Part shown: positions 8,165 to 17,072 of the stretch, in pieces | Position numbering within the stretch: position 1 is the first letter of the stretch | Layout of the letters: the number at the start of each line of letters is the position of its first letter | NCBI RefSeq assembly: GCF_001314225.1 | Contig: NZ_CP012697.1 | Span: 3,224,001 to 3,288,000, forward strand | DNA: 64,000 bases | From: Microbacterium sp. No. 7 | Lineage (GTDB): Bacteria; Actinomycetota; Actinomycetes; Actinomycetales; Microbacteriaceae | Reading direction: 5' to 3' | Position numbers and translations under genes: made by a program | The notes under the pieces: generated by a model | What the model was told of the DNA's origin: nothing | Seen by the model: only the letters and a program-made list of their open reading frames with translations | Databases searched by the model: none

Positions 8165-9226
8165 CTATCGGGGTCCCGGCTCGCCGGTCCCCACGTGCGG
8201 CAGAGCCGCCCAGTCCGCGCCCAGCGCGAAGGACCGGTGCATCTCCGTCTGCGTCAGCGCAGACATGAGCAGGAACCCGCGCATCGACTCCCACCCGGCC
8301 GTCCACGGCAGCCGGGCGGCGAGCTCCCACGTCGTGATCTCGGGCTCCCGCGCCAGCACCGCGGAGACCTCCCGCGTGCGCCGCAGATGGTGGTCGCGGT
8401 GCTTCTCGATCCGCTCGCGCAGGCCGTAGAACCGGTAGCCGTGGCCGGGGAACACCTCGAGCGGGTCGTAGGCCTCGATCTTCTGCAGCGAGGCGAGATA
8501 GTCCACGAGCGGGTTCGACGACGTCGGGCCGCCGAGGCCCAGTCCCCCGTGGATCGTCGGCAGGACGTGGTCGCCCGTCAGGATGAACCTGCGCTCCCAG
8601 TCGACGATGACCATGTGGCCCGGCGTGTGGCCGGGCGTCGCGACGGCGAACGCCGCCGAGCCGTCCCAGGGCAGCACCTCGTCGTCGCGCAGCAGGATGT
8701 CGGCGGCCAGCAGCGGCTGCTGCGCCGTCAGCAGCGGCTCGCGCTCCTGCGGCGGGCCGAGCAGCTCGGGCCGGCGCTCGCTCGGCACGCCCCACTGCTC
8801 CAGGAGCAGGATGCGAGACCCGTCGGAGACCGGCGTCCCCGCGCCCTCGAGGCGATGGGATGCCGCGTGCTCGGCGCCCAGGCCGACCACGGGGGCGCCG
8901 GCGCGACGCGCGATCACCGGCGCCAGGCCGGCGTGGTCGGGATGGAGATGGGTCGCGACGACCGTCGCGACGTCGGAGATCGAGAGCCCCTCGCCGTGCA
9001 GGGCGTCGACGATGCGCTGCTCGTTCTCCGGAGACGACCACCCGGGGTCGATGACGTGCGCCCGCCGGCGACGGTCGATCACGATGTAGGACAGCGAATA
9101 GGGCACGTAGCCCGATCCGCCGGGGATGTCCTGCGCGAGCACGAGCACGTCGGGCCGGGCGTGCTCCGGTTCCGGCCTGGTACGCGCCCGGCTGGCGTCG
9201 TACTGTGCTCTGCTCGTGGGCCTCAT
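8165..9226 (-). CDS. Metallo-beta-lactamase fold hydrolase
   Basis: This 353-residue protein has the zinc motif THLHPDHAG (His93, His95, Asp97, His98) and later metal-ligand segments ATPGHTPGH, LTGDHVLP and FPGHGY. The C-terminal 80 residues resemble the LACTB2/glyoxalase-II-like extension. Such enzymes often act as thioesterases or hydrolases. The ATG at 9226 was chosen because the next upstream gene ends at 9274; longer frames run into that gene. Being in a CoA-thioester operon, it may hydrolyse an acyl-CoA or lactone intermediate, but this is inference. Confidence 0.85.
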   Translation of the reverse strand: MRPTSRAQYDASRARTRPEPEHARPDVLVLAQDIPGGSGYVPYSLSYIVIDRRRRAHVIDPGWSSPENEQRIVDALHGEGLSISDVATVVATHLHPDHAGLAPVIARRAGAPVVGLGAEHAASHRLEGAGTPVSDGSRILLLEQWGVPSERRPELLGPPQEREPLLTAQQPLLAADILLRDDEVLPWDGSAAFAVATPGHTPGHMVIVDWERRFILTGDHVLPTIHGGLGLGGPTSSNPLVDYLASLQKIEAYDPLEVFPGHGYRFYGLRERIEKHRDHHLRRTREVSAVLAREPEITTWELAARLPWTAGWESMRGFLLMSALTQTEMHRSFALGADWAALPHVGTGEPGPR

Positions 9227-9273
9227 GCGAGGCCAGCGCTCTCGTGGTCGTCCGTGCCGGCGGGCCGCATGGC

Positions 9274-11415
9274 TCAGCCCGCCAGGTCGCCGTCGGCGGT
9301 CGCGACGATCATCGCGTCGACGAACGTGACGCCGTCGGACGAGACGATGACGGGGTTGATGTCGAGCTCGTGGATCCTCTCCGACCGCGCGACGACCCAC
9401 TCCGACAGCGCCACCACGAAGTCGGTGAACGCCGCGAGATCGAAGTCGGGCAGCGCACCGAGCGGCTCGAGCAGGAGGGCGCCGTGCCGGGTCTCGGCGA
9501 GCATGTCGCGCACGTCGTCCGCCGAGAGCGGCGCCGCGCGCATCGCCGTGTCGGCGAGGTGCTCCACGCCGCTGCCGCCGAAGCCGACCAGCATCATGGG
9601 CCCGAAGCCCGACGTGTTCGACACGCCGACCAGCATCTCCAGGCCCGCGCTGACCATCTCCTGCACGAGGACGCCCTCGACGTCCGCGAAGGCGGCCGTG
9701 CGCGCGCGCAGCTCGTCGTAGACGCGGCGCGCATCGGCCTCGCCCGCGACGTTCAGCTCGACGCCGCCGGCATCCTTCTTGTGCGGCATGCTCGGCGCCT
9801 GCACCTTCATCGCCACGGACTTGCCGATGCGGGCGACCGCGTCGGCGGCCTCGTCGGCCGACGTGGCGAGGTACTGCGGGGCCGCGGGCAGGCCCGCGGC
9901 GCTGAGCAGCTGCGTCGCCTCGCGCTCGCTGAGCACGCGGCGCCCGGCGTCGGCGGCGGGGCCGCGCAGGGCCGGGATCGCGGGCCGCTCGCCCGAGATC
10001 GCGCTCAGGTACCCGATCGCCCGCGCCGCGCGCGTCGAGCTCTCGAAGCTCGGCACGCCGATGCGCGCGAGCTTCGCGGCGTTGTCGGGGTGGATGCGCG
10101 TGTACGAGTAGGCGACGACGGGCTTGCCGGCCTGGACGACGGCCTGGATCGGCTCGAGGTCGCGATCGAGGATCTGCGGGTGCGACATGGGCGCGATCAG
10201 GATGAGGCTGTCCAGGTACTCGGCCGTGCTGACCGTCTGCAGGACCTGTCCCGGCGTGAGCTTGGCCGCAGCCGTGATGTCGATCGGGTTGCGGATGCCG
10301 GCGAACTCCGGCAGGCCGGCGGCGAGCTCCTGCTCGAGCGCGGGGTCGATCTGCGGCAGGACGAGGCCCTCGCGCTCGCACGCGTCGGCCGTCCAGACCG
10401 CCGATCCGCCCGACCAGCTCACGATGCCGACGCGGTTGCCGGCGGCCGGGGGCAGCACGGAGAGCGTCGCGCACGCGTCGAGGAACTCGTCCTGGTCGCG
10501 CACGCCGATGATGCCGAGGCGGTCGAAGATCGCGTCGTTGACGCGCGCCTCGCCGGCCAGGTGGCCCGTGTGCGACAGCGCCGCGGCGCCGCCCGCCTCC
10601 GACGACCCCGCCTTGCCGATCACGAACGCCTTGCCGGCCGCCCGCGCGGCCTCGGCGACGATACGGAGCCGCTCGGGGTTGTGGAAGCCCTCGACGTACA
10701 TGCCGACGACGCGCACCTCGGGCTGCGCGAAGAGGTACTCGGCGCACTCCAGGACGTCGACGTCGAGCTCGTTGCCGACCGAGATCACGTGCGAGAAGCA
10801 GATGCCGCGCTCGATGCCGCGCCCGAAGAGCGAGAAGCCGAGGCCGCCGCTCTGGGCGACGATGGCGACGCCGCCCTTGATCTCGTCGACGGGGTCGTGC
10901 TCCTCGTCGGCGACGATCGCGGTGCTCGCGATGGAGCGGCGCGTCACGCTCTGGCTGAACGTCAGCGGGATGCGGTCGGTGACGTTGTAGAACCCCTCGG
11001 TGTTGGGGCCGCTGATGACGATGCCGCTTCCGGCCACCGCCTCCAGCAGCAGCCGCTCGCGCTCCTTGCCGCCGCCGCGCTCGTCCTCGCTGAAGCCGGC
11101 CGACATGATCAGCAGCGACTTGGCGCCCATCTCCACCGCCTCGCGGGCCGCCGCGGGCACGGCGTCGGCGGGCACGAGCAGCACGACGGTGTCGAGCGGC
11201 TCGTCGATGGCGGTCACCGACGGGTAGCAGCGCAGCCCGTCGATCTCCTCGTACTTCGGGTTCACCGGGTAGACCTTGCCGGCGTAGCCGAAGTCACGGA
11301 AGTTCTGCAGGATCGTGTGACTCATGTGGCTGCGCGGCGAGGCGCCGACGAGCGCGACGCTCGCGGGCTTGAGGAGGCTGTCGAGTCGGTGACGGCTCGG
11401 CACGGTGTCAGTCAT
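9274..11415 (-). CDS. NDP-forming acyl-CoA synthetase (CoA-binding plus ATP-grasp)
   Basis: This 713-residue protein has the domain order of acetate-CoA ligase (ADP-forming): an N-terminal CoA-binding Rossmann domain (ASVALVGASP near residue 15), succinyl-CoA-ligase-like domains with the expected phosphorylated His in SHTGHLAG, and a C-terminal ATP-grasp domain (about 490-713). It would couple acyl-CoA formation or cleavage to ATP/ADP. ATG at 11415 overlaps the upstream crotonase stop by 8 nt, so translation is probably coupled. It could load the pathway's starting acid or recover ATP from an acyl-CoA product; sequence alone does not decide. Confidence 0.88.
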   Translation of the reverse strand: MTDTVPSRHRLDSLLKPASVALVGASPRSHMSHTILQNFRDFGYAGKVYPVNPKYEEIDGLRCYPSVTAIDEPLDTVVLLVPADAVPAAAREAVEMGAKSLLIMSAGFSEDERGGGKERERLLLEAVAGSGIVISGPNTEGFYNVTDRIPLTFSQSVTRRSIASTAIVADEEHDPVDEIKGGVAIVAQSGGLGFSLFGRGIERGICFSHVISVGNELDVDVLECAEYLFAQPEVRVVGMYVEGFHNPERLRIVAEAARAAGKAFVIGKAGSSEAGGAAALSHTGHLAGEARVNDAIFDRLGIIGVRDQDEFLDACATLSVLPPAAGNRVGIVSWSGGSAVWTADACEREGLVLPQIDPALEQELAAGLPEFAGIRNPIDITAAAKLTPGQVLQTVSTAEYLDSLILIAPMSHPQILDRDLEPIQAVVQAGKPVVAYSYTRIHPDNAAKLARIGVPSFESSTRAARAIGYLSAISGERPAIPALRGPAADAGRRVLSEREATQLLSAAGLPAAPQYLATSADEAADAVARIGKSVAMKVQAPSMPHKKDAGGVELNVAGEADARRVYDELRARTAAFADVEGVLVQEMVSAGLEMLVGVSNTSGFGPMMLVGFGGSGVEHLADTAMRAAPLSADDVRDMLAETRHGALLLEPLGALPDFDLAAFTDFVVALSEWVVARSERIHELDINPVIVSSDGVTFVDAMIVATADGDLAG

Positions 11416-12196
11416 TGCTGGGGTCCTTCTTCTTCGACGCCTTACCGGCGAAAAACTTGCGAAGCTCCTTCTCGCGGTCGGGCGACTGCCCGGCGAGACG
11501 GCTGTATGCGGTGATCGTTCCCACGGCGTCGCGCAGGGTCTCGCGCTCCGACGCGTAGACCGCGCGCTTGACGGCGCGCACGGCCAGGCGCGGGCGGTCG
11601 GCCAGGCGGTGGGCGAACTCGTAGGTGGCGGGCATGAGCTCGTCGGGCTCGTACACGCGGTTGGCGAGCCCGATGCGCAGGGCCTCCTGCGCATCGATGG
11701 GATCGCCCGTCCACATCATCTCGAGCGCCTTGCTCGTGCCGACCAGGCGCGGCAGGTAGTGCGTGTCGCCGTCGCCCGGGAAGCTGCCCCAGTTGATGTA
11801 GGCCTCCGACACGCGTGCCGTCGAGCTGAAGAAGCGCAGATCGGGCTGCAGCGCCAGGCCCAGCCCCGCGCCCACGGCCGCGCCGTTGATGGCGGCGATC
11901 ACGGGCTTGTCGAGCTCCTCCATCGTCAGCGCGAGCCGGAGCACGTGCGACTGCAGGCTGTTGAGGTCGTCGTTGCCAAACTTCTCGCCCGTGAGGGCCG
12001 AGGTGTCCACGCCCGCGCAGAACGTGTCGCCCGCCCCCGTGAGGACCACGACGTGGACGTCGTGGTCCTCACGGGCCTGATCGACGAGTCGCACCCACTC
12101 CTCGATCATGTCGTGCGTGAAGGCGTTCTTCCGCTCGGGCCGATTGAGCAGGATCGTGAGGACGTTGCCGTCCTTCTGCCCGACGATGTCCGCCAT
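11408..12196 (-). CDS. Crotonase-family (enoyl-CoA hydratase/isomerase-like) protein
   Basis: This 262-residue crotonase has the two oxyanion-hole segments, FCAGVDTSAL and INGAAVGAGLGLAL. By eye alignment, both glutamates of classical enoyl-CoA hydratase appear replaced: the residue in the GGGCELA position is Gly, and the one before ILLGTIPG is Tyr (EAYINWGSFPG). It may therefore be an isomerase, a C-C bond hydrolase or another crotonase activity. A lysine-rich tail (KASKKKDPSND) ends it. It starts 2 bp after the upstream acyl-CoA dehydrogenase stop and overlaps the next gene by 8 nt. Confidence 0.85.
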   Translation of the reverse strand: MADIVGQKDGNVLTILLNRPERKNAFTHDMIEEWVRLVDQAREDHDVHVVVLTGAGDTFCAGVDTSALTGEKFGNDDLNSLQSHVLRLALTMEELDKPVIAAINGAAVGAGLGLALQPDLRFFSSTARVSEAYINWGSFPGDGDTHYLPRLVGTSKALEMMWTGDPIDAQEALRIGLANRVYEPDELMPATYEFAHRLADRPRLAVRAVKRAVYASERETLRDAVGTITAYSRLAGQSPDREKELRKFFAGKASKKKDPSND

Positions 12197-12198
12197 CG

Positions 12199-13317
12199 TC
12201 ACCACCCCATCGCTTCGGCGAACTGCTCGCGGTGCTGCGCGGGGCTGCCCAGCAGGTGCAGCAGCGAGTGCGACAGGTAGGTGTGCTTCGCGAGGCCGTA
12301 CTGCATGTCGGCGCCGACGCCCGCGTGCGTCTCGTGGCTGAAGATGCACGCGGTCCAGTGCGACTCCGCCGTGACCCACTTCGTCACGTGCTGCGCGGCA
12401 CGGATGCCGGGCTTGTCGTTCTCCATGCGCCACACCAGCTCGTAGGTGAGCCAGCGCGCGGAGTCGACGGCGTTGATCGCCTCGATGACGTGGTCCTGCA
12501 CGCGCTGGAAGCGCCCGATCAGCTGCCCGAACTGCACACGCGTGCGGCTGTACTCGAGGGCCAGCTTGTACGCCGCGTGGGCGCTGCCCACCTGGTACGA
12601 CGCGATGAGCGGGACGGCCTGCAGCGTCGCGCGGTCGAAGCCCTCGCGGGCGTCGCCCTCGCCGAGGACGGCCGAGGCGTCGATCGCCACGCCGTCGAGG
12701 ACGAGGCGGTTCTCCCAGCTGGTGAAGCCGTCGAGCCGCTCGGCCTGCACGCCCGGCGCCGACAGGTCGACGAGCACGATGGCGAGCTCGCCCGTGTCGG
12801 CGCGGCGGGCGGCGACGAACGCGTGCGTCGCGCCGAGCGCGTCGAGCACGTTCATCTTCTCGCCGCTCAGCGTGAAGCCGCCCGCGGTCGGCGTGAGCAC
12901 CGTCTGCAGGTCGCGCGCGGCCCAGCTCGAGCCGCGCTCGTTCACGGCGACCGTCGCCCTGATCTCGCCCTCGACCATGCGGCCGAGCAGGTCGGCCTTC
13001 TGCTCGTCGGTGCCCAGCTCGAGCACGAGCAGCGGGCTGATGCTCAGCGCGACGGCGAAGATCTGCGGCAGCGGGCCGGCGCCGAACTCCTCGAAGACGA
13101 CGGCCGCCTCGGAGAGCGAGGCGCCCGTGCCGCCGAACTCGTCGGGCACGGCGATGCCGGTCCAGCCGCCCTCGATGAGCGCCTCCCAGATCTCCGGCAC
13201 GAAGCCGGTCTCGTTGAACTGGATGCGGATGAGCGTCTCTTGCGACGCCGGTCCCTCCATGATCTGCTGAACGGCCTCGCGAACCGCCTCTTGCTCTTCG
13301 GTGAATCCGAGATCCAT
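12199..13317 (-). CDS. Acyl-CoA dehydrogenase subunit, probably non-catalytic partner
   Basis: This 372-residue protein has the acyl-CoA dehydrogenase fold pattern (N-terminal helical domain, NERGSSW region, C-terminal helices with RVQFGQLIGRFQRVQDH). I find neither the C-terminal YEGT-type catalytic Glu nor the alternative Glu of the isovaleryl-CoA dehydrogenase position. It lies directly downstream of a second acyl-CoA dehydrogenase that does have the alternative Glu. In actinobacterial steroid pathways (FadE28/FadE29 type), two unlike subunits form an alpha2beta2 enzyme with one catalytic base per pair. I infer that this is the beta-like subunit. Confidence 0.88.
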   Translation of the reverse strand: MDLGFTEEQEAVREAVQQIMEGPASQETLIRIQFNETGFVPEIWEALIEGGWTGIAVPDEFGGTGASLSEAAVVFEEFGAGPLPQIFAVALSISPLLVLELGTDEQKADLLGRMVEGEIRATVAVNERGSSWAARDLQTVLTPTAGGFTLSGEKMNVLDALGATHAFVAARRADTGELAIVLVDLSAPGVQAERLDGFTSWENRLVLDGVAIDASAVLGEGDAREGFDRATLQAVPLIASYQVGSAHAAYKLALEYSRTRVQFGQLIGRFQRVQDHVIEAINAVDSARWLTYELVWRMENDKPGIRAAQHVTKWVTAESHWTACIFSHETHAGVGADMQYGLAKHTYLSHSLLHLLGSPAQHREQFAEAMGW

Positions 13318-13338
13318 CGGGTGTTCTCCTCTCTGATC

Positions 13339-14559
13339 TCAGGCGAGCTTCGCGCCGGCCTGGCCCTGCGCCCGACCGATGCCCAGGCGCCGTGCGATGA
13401 CGGTGCGCTGGATGTCGATGGTCGAGCCGGCGTGACTGGTGGTGAGGTTGGACGCCGCGGTGTGCGCGAGGCGGCCTTCGGCGATCGGCGACGGACCGCC
13501 CCAGATGAGGCCGCCGGGGCCGACGGCCTCCGAGATCAGTCGGATCATGTCGATTCCCGCGACCTTGTCGTAGTAGAAGGTCTGCGCGCCCTCGTAGGTC
13601 TGCGTGCGGTTGCCCGCGACCCAGTAGTTGCGCAGGCCCCAGAGCCGCATGATCTCGAAGCGCGCGTACGCCCGCGTGAGCAGGTCGCGCACCTCGGGGT
13701 TGTCGATGAGGCGCTTGCCGTCGACCGTCGTGCTGCTGCAGTGGTCGACGAGCTGCTTCATCGTGCGCTGGCCCGACTTGTTGAGGATGGCGTCGGCGCG
13801 GAAGCCGTGCTCCAGCTCCAGGTGGGTCGTGGCGACCTCCCATCCCCGGTTCTCGCCGCCCACGAGGGCGCTGGCGGGAACGCGCACGTTGTCGAAGAAC
13901 ACCGTGTTCTTCTCCGTGCTGCCGACGAGGTCCATCGGCTGGATGCTGATGCCGGGGGTGTCCGCGTCGATCCAGAACCAGCTGAGGTTCTTGTGACGGT
14001 CCTCCGCGGGGCCCGTGCGCACGATCGTCCAGTGCGCGTCGGTGCCGTTCTCGCTGCCGATGTAGATCTTCTGGCCGTTGATGACGTAGTCGTCGCCGTC
14101 GCGCACGGCGGTGGTCTGCACGCCGGCGAGGTCGGAGCCCGCGGAGGGCTCGCTCAGCAGCTGCCACGCGCGCACCTTGCCCGAGTAGATCTGTGGCAGG
14201 AAGTGCTCGCGCTGCTCGTCGGTGCCCCAGACGAGGATGGCCATGCCGCCGAGCACCCCGCCCGAGTCGTAGTACGGGGGCAGGCCGAGGCTGCGCTTGT
14301 CCATCTCCTCCATGATGACCAGGGTCTGGTCGGAGTCGAGCCCGCCGCCGCCGTACTGCACGGGGGACGACGGGTAGAGCCATCCCTTGGCGCCGAGCAG
14401 CCGGCCGAGGGCACGCTGGGCGGCGTACTCCTCGGGGGTCGCGTGCATCGTGTTGGCGGTGCTGCCGATGAGGATCTCGGGGATGTTCTCATCGAGCCAC
14501 GCCGACACCTCCTCCCGGAAGCGTTCCTGCTCGGGCGTGTAGTGGACCTCGAAGTCCAT
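13339..14559 (-). CDS. Acyl-CoA dehydrogenase, catalytic subunit of a heteromeric pair
   Basis: This 406-residue flavoprotein has the FAD/substrate motif LLSEPSAGSDLAG (about 135-147) and a C-terminal IDIQRTVIARRLG. The usual C-terminal catalytic Glu is absent (HAGS where YEGT is expected), but Glu250 in HLELEHG occupies the alternative position used by isovaleryl-CoA dehydrogenase and FadE29-like enzymes. It should introduce an alpha-beta double bond in a bulky acyl-CoA. ATG at 14559 (MDFEVHYTPEQ) is preferred over a longer frame whose N-terminus is unlike the family. It is 21 bp upstream of its partner gene. Confidence 0.9.
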   Translation of the reverse strand: MDFEVHYTPEQERFREEVSAWLDENIPEILIGSTANTMHATPEEYAAQRALGRLLGAKGWLYPSSPVQYGGGGLDSDQTLVIMEEMDKRSLGLPPYYDSGGVLGGMAILVWGTDEQREHFLPQIYSGKVRAWQLLSEPSAGSDLAGVQTTAVRDGDDYVINGQKIYIGSENGTDAHWTIVRTGPAEDRHKNLSWFWIDADTPGISIQPMDLVGSTEKNTVFFDNVRVPASALVGGENRGWEVATTHLELEHGFRADAILNKSGQRTMKQLVDHCSSTTVDGKRLIDNPEVRDLLTRAYARFEIMRLWGLRNYWVAGNRTQTYEGAQTFYYDKVAGIDMIRLISEAVGPGGLIWGGPSPIAEGRLAHTAASNLTTSHAGSTIDIQRTVIARRLGIGRAQGQAGAKLA

Positions 14560-14569
14560 ACGCTGTCTC

Positions 14570-15439
14570 CTATCCCTCTCGCGTGTCGGGAGAGAGGGCG
14601 AGGCGACCGCGGTCGATCGCCACCTCTCCCTGGCCGTTAAGTGTTCTGAACCGGGCATGCCCGTCTTCGCGCCAGATCTGCACGGTCAGCTGCTCGCCCG
14701 GCATCACCGGCCGGGAGAAGCGCGCCGACATCCCGGCGAAGCGTGACGGGTCCGAGCCGCACACGCTGTGCAGCAGCGCGCGACCGGTGAAGCCGTAGGT
14801 GCACATGCCGTGCAGGATCGGGCGGGGGAACCCGCCGCGCGCGGCGAACCGCGGATCCGAGTGCAACGGGTTGCGATCGCCGCTCAGCCGGTAGAGCAGG
14901 GCCTGCTCGGGCCGCGTCTGGTAGACGACGGTGTCGTCGGGCTCGCGATCGGGCTGCTCCCAGTCGTCGGCGGGCGCCGGCTCGCCGCCGAAGCCGCCCT
15001 CGCCGCGGATGAACAGCGACATCCGCGACGTCGCCAGGGGCTCGCCCGTCGCGGCGTCGACCGAGCGGCTCTCCGCGACGACGAGCGCGGCGGAGCCCTT
15101 GTCGTACATGCCGGTCACGGTCGTCGTCGTGCGCGCCGCGCCCTGCGCGGGGATCGGCCGGTGCAGCTCGAACGCCTGCTCGCCGTGCAGCAGCTGCGAC
15201 ACGTCGAACGTGCCGAACCGCAGCTGCGGCGCGCCCGCCACCATCGGAAGCATGTTCGCGAAGGTCGGGAGCACGAGGGTGTCGACCCCCGCGGTGTTCT
15301 CGGTCGTGAACGCGAGCTCCTCCGTCGGGTCGGGCTGGCCCGCGCCGACGCCGAGGGCGTAGAGGATCGTGTCCGCAGACGTCCACGAGCGCTCGACGGC
15401 GGGGCCTTCGACCCCGATGACGTTCAGATCCAGTGGCAT
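14570..15439 (-). CDS. MaoC-fold (double hot-dog) enoyl-CoA hydratase
   Basis: This 289-residue protein looks like a double hot-dog hydratase. The C-terminal half holds the hydratase-2 motif GDRNPLHSDPRFA with catalytic Asp188 and His193, followed by PRPILHGMCTYGF. The N-terminal half (residues 1-150) is the degenerate hot-dog. It would add water across the trans-2-enoyl-CoA produced by the adjacent acyl-CoA dehydrogenases, giving a 3-hydroxyacyl-CoA. Start MPLDLNVIG at 15439 lies 8 bp after the thiolase-like gene stop. It is the functional counterpart of ChsH1/H2 in the igr cassette. Confidence 0.9.
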   Translation of the reverse strand: MPLDLNVIGVEGPAVERSWTSADTILYALGVGAGQPDPTEELAFTTENTAGVDTLVLPTFANMLPMVAGAPQLRFGTFDVSQLLHGEQAFELHRPIPAQGAARTTTTVTGMYDKGSAALVVAESRSVDAATGEPLATSRMSLFIRGEGGFGGEPAPADDWEQPDREPDDTVVYQTRPEQALLYRLSGDRNPLHSDPRFAARGGFPRPILHGMCTYGFTGRALLHSVCGSDPSRFAGMSARFSRPVMPGEQLTVQIWREDGHARFRTLNGQGEVAIDRGRLALSPDTREG

Positions 15440-15447
15440 GGTTCCTC

Positions 15448-16608
15448 CTATCCGCGATCCCGCGAGAGCACGAGGCTGCCCGCGGCCGAGAAGTAGACGC
15501 CGACGCCCTGCACGAAGCTGATCCGTGCGTCGGGCACCGGCACGACGGCCTCGCCGCGAAGCTGGCGGACGGCCTCGGTGATGGCGAACATCCCGTACAT
15601 TCCGGTGTGGGTATATGACAGTCCGCCGCCGTTCGTGTTCATCGGGAGCGACCCGCCGGGCCGCGTGTGTCCCTCGCGGATGAACGCGCCCGACTCGCCG
15701 CGGCCGACGAAGCCCAGGTCTTCGAGGATGTACAGCGGCAGGTGCGCGAACGCGTCGTAGCCCATCAGGTGGTCGACGTCGGCGTGCTCGATCCCGGCCG
15801 TCGCGAACGCCTCGGCGCTGGCGCGGCGGAACGCCTGCGAGCTGCCAGGGTCGGACATCCGCGAGACCATCGACGACTCCGCCGACTCGCCCGAGCCGAG
15901 CAGGTACACGGCCCGGTCGGCCGACGGGAGGTCGGCCGCGCGCTCGGCGGACGTGAGCACGAGCGCGCCGCCGCCGTCGGTCACGAGGCAGCACATGTCC
16001 TTCGTGAAGGGGTAGGCGATGAGGCCGCGATCGTCGAGCACCTGCTCGACCGTCGTCGGCGTGCGCTTCATGGCGCGCGGGTTCGGCGCCGCCCACTCGC
16101 GCTGCGCGACGACGACCTCGGCGAGGTCCTCCCGCGTCATGTCGCGATCGTGCAGGAAGCGGAGCGCGGGCACCGTGAAGGCGGCCGGCGGCATCATGGC
16201 CCCGTAGGTCCATTCGAACTGCGCGACGGGATCGATCTCGCTGCGCGGCGCGTAGGACGTGCCGAATCGGGAGCGGCCCGATTCGCCGTGCGTGATGAGC
16301 ACGACGCTCGCCGCGCCCGACGCGATGGCCGCGGCGGCGTGGCGCACGTGCAGCATGAAGCTGCACCCGCCGACCATCGTGCCGTCGATCCAGCGCGGCG
16401 TGATGCCGAGCCGGTCGGCGATCTCATAGGGGAAGGGACCGACGTTCGCGATGCCGTCGACGTCGGCCGGGGTCAGTCCCGCGTCGGCGAGCGCGCGCCG
16501 CGCCGCCTCGGTGTGCAGCCGCAGCGTGCTGGTCTCGGGAAGGACGCCGATGGACTCCGTCTCCGCGGCGCCGACGATGGCGACGTTGCCGCCGTGCATG
16601 GATGTCAT
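15448..16608 (-). CDS. Thiolase-fold lipid-transfer/aldolase protein (Ltp2-like)
   Basis: This 386-residue member of the SCP2/lipid-transfer thiolase branch has a GGCSFMLH segment with Cys82 in the thiolase nucleophile region and a C-terminal TNGGGLSYTHTGMYG. Proteins of this branch that pair with DUF35 partners include the retro-aldolase Ltp2, which cleaves the 3-hydroxyacyl-CoA side chain of sterols without CoA attack. Whether this protein is a thiolase or an aldolase cannot be settled by eye. Its start overlaps the DUF35 gene stop by 4 nt (ATGA), the usual arrangement for the two-subunit complex. Confidence 0.88.
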   Translation of the reverse strand: MTSMHGGNVAIVGAAETESIGVLPETSTLRLHTEAARRALADAGLTPADVDGIANVGPFPYEIADRLGITPRWIDGTMVGGCSFMLHVRHAAAAIASGAASVVLITHGESGRSRFGTSYAPRSEIDPVAQFEWTYGAMMPPAAFTVPALRFLHDRDMTREDLAEVVVAQREWAAPNPRAMKRTPTTVEQVLDDRGLIAYPFTKDMCCLVTDGGGALVLTSAERAADLPSADRAVYLLGSGESAESSMVSRMSDPGSSQAFRRASAEAFATAGIEHADVDHLMGYDAFAHLPLYILEDLGFVGRGESGAFIREGHTRPGGSLPMNTNGGGLSYTHTGMYGMFAITEAVRQLRGEAVVPVPDARISFVQGVGVYFSAAGSLVLSRDRG

Positions 16609-17033
16609 TGCTCCTCCACAATCCGAAAGACGGGCACCGACAGGGCCTTGTCGCCCTCGCCGCGCACCTCGAAGCAGACGCGCAGCGCCGCGTCCAGCGG
16701 GAGCCGGGCGGGCACGGGGTCGTCGATCAGGACGTTGCTCAGCATCCGCACGCCCTCGGCCAGCTCGACGAGCGCGATCACCTGGGGGACCGGCTCGGCC
16801 GGCGGCAGCGGCCGGTAGTTGATCACGTACGACACGAGCCGTGCGTCACCCGAGAGGGCGCGCCACTCGCGGTCGGGCTCACCGCAGCGCTCGCAGTCGC
16901 CCGTGGGCGGAAAACTGAAGCGCGCACAGGCCTCGCAGTACGGAAGCTCCAGCCGCCCCTCGGCGGCGGCTGTCCAGTATCGCGCGGTCTCGGGGCTGGG
17001 CTTCGGCGTCAAGCCTCCCGGCATCTCTCTCAC
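16605..17033 (-). CDS. DUF35 OB-fold protein with zinc ribbon, partner of thiolase
   Basis: This 142-residue protein has a rubredoxin-like zinc ribbon with Cys33, Cys36, Cys47 and Cys50 (YCEACARF...GDCERCG), followed by an OB-fold. In sterol side-chain degradation the DUF35 domain of ChsH2 docks onto Ltp2 and is required for its activity. Here it is a separate protein without the attached hot-dog domain. It is the first gene of the long operon, divergent from an SDR gene across a palindrome-rich promoter region, and is translationally coupled to the thiolase-like gene. Confidence 0.9.
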   Translation of the reverse strand: MREMPGGLTPKPSPETARYWTAAAEGRLELPYCEACARFSFPPTGDCERCGEPDREWRALSGDARLVSYVINYRPLPPAEPVPQVIALVELAEGVRMLSNVLIDDPVPARLPLDAALRVCFEVRGEGDKALSVPVFRIVEEQ

Positions 17034-17072
17034 CTCTCACGGCCGTCTACATCGATCGGCACGCTCCAAGAA

